Positions 45,017 to 51,501 of a stretch of 64,000 bases of DNA are shown piece by piece; position 1 is the first letter of the stretch; each line of letters opens with the position of its first letter. Source of the stretch: Gallaecimonas sp. GXIMD4217 (GTDB lineage: Bacteria; Pseudomonadota; Gammaproteobacteria; Enterobacterales; Gallaecimonadaceae). The notes below the pieces were generated by a model. That model was not told where the DNA came from. It searched no databases and saw only the letters and a program-made list of their open reading frames with translations. Position numbers and translations under genes: made by a program. The DNA lies in contig NZ_CP149925.1 of the NCBI RefSeq assembly GCF_038087665.1, positions 2,480,870 to 2,544,869 of the forward strand. Reading direction: 5' to 3'.

Positions 45017-45664
45017 GTGTTTGGAAAATGGTTTGGCAACAAGGCCGCCCCGGAGCGGCAAATCCAGCGCCCCCAGGAGCTGCAGGTGGGCGACATGATC
45101 CAGCTCACCGACAGCTTCGCCCTGCCTGGCGAACTCAGGGGCAAGATGCTGCAGGTGACCGAGGTCAACACCCAGGAGTTCGAGCGCGAGCACGGCCCCG
45201 AGTTCATCCTCAAGGGCGACCAGCCAGGCCTGCTCTACCTGACCCTGGATCAGGACGACGAGACCTGGCTGTGCTTCTCCAAGCGCATCTCCCGGGAGCA
45301 GGTGGACGCCCTGTTCGGCCTGGAGGCCTTCGGCGCGCTGTTCGAGGAGCCCGGCGAGGCCCAGCTGGAGGCCAGGGCGCTGCCGGCCCTGGACGGCTGG
45401 CACGGCGACCACTATGTGCAGGACGCCTTCGCCCAGATGGGCTACTTCCATCGCCAGGACTACCGCGGCGGCCAGCCGCCGGCCCATGAGGGCCGGGATG
45501 CCGGCGAGCCCTTCGAATACTACGGCCTGGGCAGCGCCGACGAGCGCTACCGGGTCGAAGTGGAGGTCTACGAGGACGGCGAGACGGACGTCAGCCTGAC
45601 CCTGGTGCGGCCCCTGTCCGACATCCGCGGCTACTTCCCGGGCCAGCACGGGCAGCCGTCATGA
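45017..45664 (+). CDS. yjfK: DUF2491 protein, YjfK-like
   Basis: This 215-residue protein matches the DUF2491 family, of which E. coli YjfK is the type. Its start is FGKWFGNKAAPERQ. The body includes LQVGDMIQLTDSFALPGELRGKMLQVTEVNTQEFER (in part), EDELGPEF-like acidic stretches and a C-terminal strand-rich part (YRVEVEVYEDGETDVSLTLVRPL). It is acidic and has no membrane segment or signal peptide, so it is cytosolic. I chose a GTG start at 45017, following GAGGT. It overlaps the next gene by four bases (ATGA). Function is unknown; it always appears with PspA-type partners in this gene family context. Confidence 0.85.
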   Translation: MFGKWFGNKAAPERQIQRPQELQVGDMIQLTDSFALPGELRGKMLQVTEVNTQEFEREHGPEFILKGDQPGLLYLTLDQDDETWLCFSKRISREQVDALFGLEAFGALFEEPGEAQLEARALPALDGWHGDHYVQDAFAQMGYFHRQDYRGGQPPAHEGRDAGEPFEYYGLGSADERYRVEVEVYEDGETDVSLTLVRPLSDIRGYFPGQHGQPS

Positions 45665-45996
45665 GCAAGAAGCCCCTGCCCGAGAAATGGCAATCCTCGG
45701 TCAAGGCCGCCAAGGCGGTGCAGGTGGCCTTCGACCTGGATGCCAGGCTGCAGTACGCCATCCGCCGCAGCGCCCTGGAGGAGGGCCTGAGCCCCTCGGA
45801 TCAGATCCGCACCCTGCTGGAGCTGCCGGTCAGCCGCCGCCCGAAAAGGCCGCGCCTGACCGTGTCCCTGTCCCAGGACGACTACCGGCTGCTGGCCGAG
45901 CGCTACGGCCTGGGCATGGACGACCAGCTGGAGATCAAGCGCCGCTGCCTGGACGAGCTGGTGGAAAAGGCCGAGCTCATCGACAAGGAACTCTGA
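45661..45996 (+). CDS. Small protein resembling two fused ribbon-helix-helix units; candidate regulator
   Basis: I do not recognise a named family. The 111-residue basic N-terminus leads into strand AVQVAFDL (19-26), helix ARLQYAIRRSALEEG (28-42) and helix PSDQIRTLLEL (45-55). This is the ribbon-helix-helix (RHH, MetJ/Arc-type) order, with the familiar 'S.S.QIR.LLEL' second helix. A second unit follows the basic linker SRRPKRP: strand RLTVSL (65-70), helix 71-83 and helix 86-104. A fused pair could fold as one DNA-binding pseudo-dimer. The ATGA overlap couples it to yjfK, and a terminator follows. It is the only candidate transcription factor in the cluster and may bind the three palindromes; this is inference. 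Confidence 0.6.
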   Translation: MSKKPLPEKWQSSVKAAKAVQVAFDLDARLQYAIRRSALEEGLSPSDQIRTLLELPVSRRPKRPRLTVSLSQDDYRLLAERYGLGMDDQLEIKRRCLDELVEKAELIDKEL

Positions 45997-46022
45997 CAAG
46001 GGCGCCCCAGGCGCCCTTTGTT
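45997..46022 (+). terminator. Terminator after the RHH-like gene
   Basis: AAGGGCGCC-cca-GGCGCCCTT followed by TGTT. It separates the yjfI-yjfJ-yjfK-RHH unit from the K+ channel gene. Confidence 0.65.
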
Positions 46023-46090
46023 AAGCCGGGCTGGAAATCCGCCGGCCACTCCTGAACAATGGCCGAAAACCAAGGACAGGAGCCCAATCC

Positions 46091-46891
46091 TTGAAAGCCC
46101 CGCTACGCATACTGCCCCCCAGCGCCTTCGAGCTGGCCATGATGGTGTTGTCCATCCTCTCCGTGGTGATCATAGTGCTGCACCAGTTCGGCCCCTTCAG
46201 CCCGGACGAGAAGGAACTGCTGCTCTATGTGGACACCGGCATCTGCCTGATCTTCCTGACCAACTTCTTCTCTGGCCTGATCAGGGCCAGCGACAAGAAG
46301 CGCTTCATCCGCACCCACTGGATCGACTTCCTGGCCTCCATCCCGGCCGTGGACGTACTCCGCTACGGGCGGATCTTCCAGGTGCTGAGGGTGATGCGGA
46401 TGCTGCGGGTGGCCAACCAGGTGATCCGCCACCTGATGAAGGAAAGCGAAAGCGCGGTGCTGGCCTCCATGCTGCTGATCATGGTGGTGGTGGTGGGCGG
46501 CAGCGCCATCGCCATACTGCTGACCGAAGCCGGCCGGGAAGGCTCCAACATCGCCACCGCCGAAGATGCCATCTGGTGGTCCCTGGTCACCATCTCCACC
46601 GTCGGTTACGGCGACTATTACCCTGTGACCACCGCCGGGCGCATCATCTCCGCCGTGGTGATCATCGCCGGGGTGTCGCTGTTTGGCGGCCTGTCGGGCC
46701 TGGTGGCCTCCAAGCTGCTGCACCCCAAGACGGAAGAATCCCTGGAGGAATCGGAAAGGCACCTGGCGGCCAGCGAAGACCGCCATATGGCGGACATGAA
46801 GGCGCACCTGGCCGAGATGAAAAACGAAATGTCCTCCCTGAAGGAGGACATTCGCGAGCTCAAGTCACTGCTGAAAAGTCAGGGCCAGTAG
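46091..46891 (+). CDS. Voltage-gated-type potassium channel subunit
   Basis: This 266-residue inner-membrane protein has the six-helix channel plan. S1-S3-like segments (for example 14-32, 47-64, 76-89) precede an S4-like helix with Arg every third residue (R91, R94, R100, R103, R106). S5 (121-145), the K+ selectivity filter TVGYGDYYP (170-178) and S6 follow. The C-terminal tail is a coiled coil (HLAASEDRHMADMKAHLAEMKNEMSSLKEDI). The start is TTG at 46091 with AGGAG upstream. It follows the yjf-type operon after a terminator, and its last 13 bases overlap the convergent ygiF gene. Such channels recur beside YjfL/PspA/polyamine genes, so a shared role is likely. Confidence 0.88.
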   Translation: MKAPLRILPPSAFELAMMVLSILSVVIIVLHQFGPFSPDEKELLLYVDTGICLIFLTNFFSGLIRASDKKRFIRTHWIDFLASIPAVDVLRYGRIFQVLRVMRMLRVANQVIRHLMKESESAVLASMLLIMVVVVGGSAIAILLTEAGREGSNIATAEDAIWWSLVTISTVGYGDYYPVTTAGRIISAVVIIAGVSLFGGLSGLVASKLLHPKTEESLEESERHLAASEDRHMADMKAHLAEMKNEMSSLKEDIRELKSLLKSQGQ

Positions 46892-48396
46892 ACCGGCAGC
46901 TGCATCAGCTGGCGCCTGGACTGCTCCATGGCCAGCATCAGCGAGTCGCGCTTGCGCCTGAGCCAGCGGCCCAGCTGCTCTTCTTCGTCCTCTTCCAGAT
47001 CCAGGCGCCTGGCCAGCTGCTCTATGCCGTCCAGGCGCTTGAGCTCCTCCAGGCCCAGGCCCAAGTCCTCCAGCAGCTGCAGGAAGGGCTGGGCGGCGGC
47101 GCCGTCGTACAGCCTTAGGAAGGTCCTGGCCACAGTAGCGGCCTTGAGGATACGGCTCTCCTGGTCCTGCAGATCCGGCCGGCTCAGCTCCGGCTTGAGG
47201 TGCTTCTTCAGCTCCCCATGGGTCCTGGCCAGCTGGGTGTCGGCGAACCACTTCACCGGCTTGTCCAGCTGTGCCAGGGCCTTGTCGTCCAGCTCCGGGC
47301 GCCAGCCTCTTTGCAGGGCGAAGCTCAACGCCGCCAGCTTGAGCTGGCTGTAGCGCTGGCTGCGCACCAGGGCCACGAAACGCTGGGGCGGCGGCAGGGA
47401 ATGGAGGCGGCTCTCGGCCTGGGCCAGCAGCGCCTCCTTGGCCAGGACCTTTTTCAGGAAGGCGCCCTTGCCTTCCAGCACCTTGCTGATCCTGGCCAGG
47501 GCCTGGCCGGCCTGGAGTTCGTCGCTGAGCCACTGACATTCCTGGCGCAGCTCGCTGGAGGCCTTGCGCGGCACCAGGGCCCCGAACAGCTGCAGCACCT
47601 GGCGGAAATACTGCAGGGCCCTGTCCAGCTCCACCAGAAAACGGGGATCCTGGGTCAGGGCCAGGGCATCCTCGCCCTGCTGCCACTGCTCCAGGGCGCT
47701 GAGCAGCGCCGCCTGCAGCACCTGGTCATTACCCATGCGCCGGCCCGCCCTGGGCGCCTTGGCCTTGACGGCCAGGGTCGGCATGCCCTGGGCCACCCAG
47801 TGGCCGCGGGCGGCCTTGGACAGGCCCATCATCTGCACCCCGTCCTGGGCCAGCAGCTTGCCGGCCAGGGCCAGCAGGGCGTCCACGTCGCCGCCGACCA
47901 GCTCCAGCTCCAGTTCGCGAATGGGCAGCACCAGGCCGCCGGCCTCCACCTGGCCCATGTCCAGGGCTATTTCGATGCGGTTGCTGCCGTCGGACACCAG
48001 CCAGGTACGACGTTCGAAGTGGGTGCAGAACTGTTCGGTCAGGGACTGTTGCAGGCCAGCGAGGTCGGTGCCGTCCGGCCAGATCTCGGCGGGGAAATCC
48101 GCCAGCACCGGCACATCCCCTGCCAGCGGCAGGTTGTATTCGGGCCTTTGGCTGAGGCCGGCCACGCCGGTGCCGGCGGTCTTGAGGGTCTGTTCCCTGT
48201 GCTCGCCGGCCTGGCGGATGCGCAGGCCCATGCCCCAGGCCTTGAGCTGCCTGTCGTCGGTATCGAAGTAGCGATTGCGGAGCTGGCGGGGGCTGCCTTC
48301 GGATTCGACCTTGAGGCCGGCCAGCACCGGCTCCAGCCAGGCCAGGGGATCGACGGCGTCGGAAAAACTCAGCTTTATTTCGGTTTCTGTGCCCAT
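46879..48396 (-). CDS. ygiF: CYTH-CHAD inorganic triphosphatase, YgiF-like
   Basis: YgiF hydrolyses inorganic triphosphate in the cytosol. The 505-residue protein has an N-terminal CYTH (triphosphate tunnel) domain with the ExExK signature ETEIK (residues 4-8). RQLRNRYFDTDDRQLKAWGMGLRIRQ and EIALDMGQVEAGG (in part) follow. The C-terminal half is a helical CHAD domain, a fold that binds polyphosphate (RGHW..., QECQWLSDELQAGQAL, QQLPVYWP end region). E. coli YgiF has 433 residues. In E. coli it lies directly beside glnE; here nine genes separate the two. It is divergent from the DUF47-PiT pair. Confidence 0.9.
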   Translation of the reverse strand: MGTETEIKLSFSDAVDPLAWLEPVLAGLKVESEGSPRQLRNRYFDTDDRQLKAWGMGLRIRQAGEHREQTLKTAGTGVAGLSQRPEYNLPLAGDVPVLADFPAEIWPDGTDLAGLQQSLTEQFCTHFERRTWLVSDGSNRIEIALDMGQVEAGGLVLPIRELELELVGGDVDALLALAGKLLAQDGVQMMGLSKAARGHWVAQGMPTLAVKAKAPRAGRRMGNDQVLQAALLSALEQWQQGEDALALTQDPRFLVELDRALQYFRQVLQLFGALVPRKASSELRQECQWLSDELQAGQALARISKVLEGKGAFLKKVLAKEALLAQAESRLHSLPPPQRFVALVRSQRYSQLKLAALSFALQRGWRPELDDKALAQLDKPVKWFADTQLARTHGELKKHLKPELSRPDLQDQESRILKAATVARTFLRLYDGAAAQPFLQLLEDLGLGLEELKRLDGIEQLARRLDLEEDEEEQLGRWLRRKRDSLMLAMEQSRRQLMQLPVYWP

Positions 48397-48549
48397 TTTT
48401 GGCTTTTATTACCGGGGGTTCGACGCCGATTATAGCCAGAGCCCTGGTAAAATAGCAGCCGTTACAGTTTTATTAAGAAATGACATGGGGTACCATGCGC
48501 GCCGCATTGACATGATGCCCAAAAATCCATCAAACAAAGGTGCAACAGC

Positions 48550-49230
48550 ATGCCTGCAAACAGCATCCTGGGCCTCTTCGCCAAGTCGCCCATCCGGCCA
48601 CTGCAGCAACACATCGACAAGGTACACGAGTGCTGCACTAGCCTGCTGCCCTTCTTCGACGCCGTCATGGCGGAGGACTGGGACAAGGCCGAGTCCCTGC
48701 GCAACACCATCTCGGCGCAGGAAAAGGAAGCCGACCAGCTCAAGCGGGAGATCCGTCTGACCCTGCCTTCCGGCCTCTTCATGCCGGTGGAACGGACCGA
48801 CCTGCTGGATCTGGTAAAACACCAGGACAGGATCGCCAACAAGGCAAAGGACATCGCCGGCCGTGTCATCGGCCGCCAACTGCGCATACCCCAGGAATTC
48901 GCCGGTGAATTCCGCCAGTACCTGGAGCGCTGCATCGACGCCACCGCCCTGGCCAAGGAAGCCATCAACGAGCTGGATGAACTGCTGGAAACCGGATTCC
49001 GTGGCCGCGAGGTCGATCTGGTCAACCGCATGATCAGCAAGCTCGACAAGATCGAAGACGACACCGACCGCCTGCAGGTGAGCCTGCGCCGCCAGTTGCT
49101 GGCCATCGAAGCCAACCTCAACCCGGTCGATGTCATGTTCCTCTACTCCATCCTGGAATGGGTAGGCGATCTGGCCGACCGCGCCGAAAGCGTGGGCTCC
49201 CGCCTGGAACTGATGCTGGTTCGCAGCTAA
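48550..49230 (+). CDS. DUF47/PhoU-like protein (TIGR00153 family)
   Basis: This 226-residue all-helical cytosolic protein belongs to the PhoU-like DUF47 family, found next to PiT phosphate transporters and thought to control them. Landmarks are PIRPLQQHIDKVHECC, AQEKEADQLKREIRLTLPSGLFMPVERTDLLDLVKHQD (in part), the run of acid residues typical of metal-binding PhoU helices, and a C-terminal ILEWVGDLADRAESVGSRLEL. The ATG at 48550 has AAAGG upstream. It is 12 bases from the PiT gene, so the two form an operon. I found no clear Pho box in the 150 bases upstream. Confidence 0.92.
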   Translation: MPANSILGLFAKSPIRPLQQHIDKVHECCTSLLPFFDAVMAEDWDKAESLRNTISAQEKEADQLKREIRLTLPSGLFMPVERTDLLDLVKHQDRIANKAKDIAGRVIGRQLRIPQEFAGEFRQYLERCIDATALAKEAINELDELLETGFRGREVDLVNRMISKLDKIEDDTDRLQVSLRRQLLAIEANLNPVDVMFLYSILEWVGDLADRAESVGSRLELMLVRS

Positions 49231-49242
49231 CAGGAATTCATC

Positions 49243-50511
49243 ATGGATATCATTGCTAACTACGGCACCGAGCTGGTGCTGCTGGCCGGCTTTTTCGGCT
49301 TTTTGATGGCCTGGGGCATCGGCGCCAACGACGTGGCCAACGCCATGGGCACCTCGGTGGGCACCAAGTCCCTGACCATCAAGCAGGCGATCATCATCGC
49401 CATGGTCTTCGAGTTCGCCGGTGCCTACCTGGCCGGCGGCGAGGTGACCTCCACCATCCGCAAGGGCATCATCGACACCAACGCCTTCGTCGGCCACGGC
49501 GATACCCTGGTGCTGGGTATGATCGCCTCGCTGCTGGCGGCCGGCCTGTGGCTGATCCTGGCCTCCCATAACGGCTGGCCCGTGTCCACCACCCACTCCA
49601 TCATCGGCGCCATCATCGGCTTCGCCGTGGTCGGCGTGGGCATGGAAGCGGTGCAGTGGGACAAGACCCTGGGCATCGTCGGCTCCTGGATCATCACCCC
49701 GGCCCTGTCCGGCTTCATCGCCTACATGACCTTCGTGTCGGTGCAGAAGCTGATCTTCGACACCGAAGAGCCGCTCAAGAACGCCAAGCGCTATGTGCCC
49801 TTCTACATGTTCCTGACCGCCTTCGCCATCTGCCTGGTGACCATCAAGAAGGGCCTCAAGCACGTGGGCCTGCACCTGACCGATGGCCAGGGCATTCTGG
49901 CCTCCCTGGCCGTGTCTGCGGTGGTCATGGCCCTGGGCTACTTCTTCATCGGCCGCCAGAAGTACAACCCGTCCGATGACAAGGAGATGCACTTCTCCAA
50001 CGTGGAGAAGGTGTTCGCCATCCTGATGGTGCTGACCGCCTGTGCCATGGCCTTTGCCCACGGCTCCAACGACGTGGCCAACGCCATAGGCCCGCTGTCT
50101 GCCGTGGTCTCCGTGGTCGAGGCCGGCGGCGCCGTGGCGGCCAAGTCCGCCATCGCCTGGTGGATCCTGCCCCTGGGCGCCTTCGGCATCGTACTGGGCC
50201 TGGCCGTCATGGGCCACAAGGTCATGGCCACAGTGGGTACCGGCATCACCCACCTGACCCCCAGCCGTGGTTTTGCCGCCCAGTTCGCCACCGCCGTGAC
50301 CGTGGTGCTGGCCTCCGGCACCGGCCTGCCCATCTCCACCACCCAGACCCTGGTGGGCGCGGTGATGGGCGTGGGCCTGGCCCGGGGTATCGCCGCCCTG
50401 AACCTCAGCGTCATCCGCAACATAGTGGTGTCCTGGGTGGTGACCCTGCCGGCGGGCGCGGCCCTGTCCATCGTCATCTACTTCATCCTGTCCGGCATCG
50501 TCCGCGGCTGA
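49243..50511 (+). CDS. PiT family inorganic phosphate transporter
   Basis: PiT proteins carry metal-phosphate or phosphate across the inner membrane with protons or sodium. The 422-residue protein has about ten membrane helices and the duplicated family signature: GANDVANAMGTSVG near residue 27 and GSNDVANAIGPLSAV near 280. Each is followed later by a PVSTTH or PISTTQ motif (NGWPVSTTHSIIGAIIGF; GLPISTTQTLVGAVMGV). AGGAA precedes the ATG. It is encoded after its DUF47 partner and beside a triphosphatase, so the locus handles inorganic phosphate. Confidence 0.94.
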   Translation: MDIIANYGTELVLLAGFFGFLMAWGIGANDVANAMGTSVGTKSLTIKQAIIIAMVFEFAGAYLAGGEVTSTIRKGIIDTNAFVGHGDTLVLGMIASLLAAGLWLILASHNGWPVSTTHSIIGAIIGFAVVGVGMEAVQWDKTLGIVGSWIITPALSGFIAYMTFVSVQKLIFDTEEPLKNAKRYVPFYMFLTAFAICLVTIKKGLKHVGLHLTDGQGILASLAVSAVVMALGYFFIGRQKYNPSDDKEMHFSNVEKVFAILMVLTACAMAFAHGSNDVANAIGPLSAVVSVVEAGGAVAAKSAIAWWILPLGAFGIVLGLAVMGHKVMATVGTGITHLTPSRGFAAQFATAVTVVLASGTGLPISTTQTLVGAVMGVGLARGIAALNLSVIRNIVVSWVVTLPAGAALSIVIYFILSGIVRG

Positions 50512-50517
50512 AGCACC

Positions 50518-50577
50518 CCGGTTCGGCCAGACAGCCGAACCGCTCCAAAGGCCATGGCACCGCCATGGCCTTTTTGT
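50518..50577 (+). terminator. Double hairpin terminator after the PiT gene
   Basis: GGTTCGGC-cagaca-GCCGAACC is followed by AAAGGCCATGGC/GCCATGGCCTTT and a T run; the second hairpin has the features of a terminator. Confidence 0.8.
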
Positions 50578-50696
50578 TGCGCGCTCCCCGGGCGCGGCCT
50601 GATCCCGGGCTGAACAAAAGGGGCCCCTGCCCTTGCCATGGCCCCCGCGACTTTCTAGGATGTGCAGCTAACACATTCAACCATCACCAAAATTCC

Positions 50697-51278
50697 ATGT
50701 TGAAACGCGTGCTGCTTGCCTGCCTGGCCCTGATGGCGCCAGTGCTGATGTCGACGCCGGCCCAGGCCGCCGAACAGGCCTACATCAGCGAAGACATCTT
50801 TATCTATGTCCATTCCGGCCCCTCCCGCCAATACCGCATCATCGGCTCCATCACCGCCGGCGAGCCGGTGACCGTGCTGGAAAGGGCCGAGGAGTTCATC
50901 AAGGTCAAGGGCGCCGACAAGGAAGGCTGGGTGGAAAGCCGCTACGTGACCGAACAGGCCAGCTTCCGCATCACCGGGCCCCGCCTGCAGCAGCAGTTGG
51001 CCCAGGCCCGTGCCGAGATCGACCGGCTCAGCAGCGGCAAGAACGCCCTGGGCAGCGAGCTAAACGACATGCAGGACCAGAACCAGCGCCTGAACGCCAT
51101 GGTCAAGCAGCAGAGCGCCAGGATCGCCGAGCTGGAAGCCCAGGTGGCCAGCATGGATCAGTCCAACCTGATGGGCTGGTTCCTCTACGGTGGCGGCGTG
51201 GCCGGTGGCGGCCTGATCCTGGGCCTTTTGCTGCCGCTGTTGATACCGCGCAAGAAACGCAAGGACATGTGGGCTTAA
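50697..51278 (+). CDS. ygiM: SH3-domain membrane protein YgiM (TIGR04211 family)
   Basis: The 193-residue protein has a signal peptide (MLKRVLLACLALMAPVLMSTPAQA) and a bacterial SH3 domain (YISEDIFIYVHSGPSRQYRIIGSITAGEPVTVLE to GWVESRYV). A coiled coil follows (LQQQLAQARAEIDRLSSGKNAL to IAELEAQVASM), then a C-terminal membrane helix with a basic end (RKKRKDMWA). The SH3 domain faces the periplasm, probably near peptidoglycan. E. coli YgiM (206 residues) has the same plan and lies between ygiF and cca. The ATG at 50697 precedes a Leu codon. A terminator follows. Confidence 0.9.
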   Translation: MLKRVLLACLALMAPVLMSTPAQAAEQAYISEDIFIYVHSGPSRQYRIIGSITAGEPVTVLERAEEFIKVKGADKEGWVESRYVTEQASFRITGPRLQQQLAQARAEIDRLSSGKNALGSELNDMQDQNQRLNAMVKQQSARIAELEAQVASMDQSNLMGWFLYGGGVAGGGLILGLLLPLLIPRKKRKDMWA

Positions 51279-51301
51279 CCTCCATCCAGGCCCCGGAAAA
51301 A

Positions 51302-51335
51302 GACGCAGCGTGCCCCAGGCCGCTGCGTTTTTTTA
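51302..51335 (+). terminator. Rho-independent terminator after ygiM
   Basis: ACGCAGCG-(10-base loop)-CGCTGCGT followed by a run of seven T. Confidence 0.8.
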
Positions 51336-51344
51336 TGGCTAAAC

Positions 51345-51367
51345 TCTGACCAGTTTGAGCGGTCAGA
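51345..51367. promoter_or_regulatory. Inverted repeat upstream of putA
   Basis: Perfect seven-base arms TCTGACC and GGTCAGA enclose nine bases. The element lies about 135 bases before the putA ATG and is followed by an AT-rich stretch with TATACT near 51410. It could be an operator for a dimeric repressor, for example of the TetR type. Confidence 0.5.
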
Positions 51368-51501
51368 TTATTGCGACGAAAAGCGGTTTTCATCGCACTT
51401 GAATATTGTATACTTCGCCAAATTTTAGCCGTCTCGATGGCGGTAGGTTCACGCCTTTGGCCGGCCCGTTCGGGCCGGGCCTTGTTGCAAGGTAATTGCC
51501 C

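Noticed and set aside
48397-48549. Possible Pho box upstream of the DUF47-PiT operon
   Set aside because: TGTCAT and CTGTAA on the minus strand are spaced too far apart for adjacent PhoB half-sites, and the repeats are imperfect.
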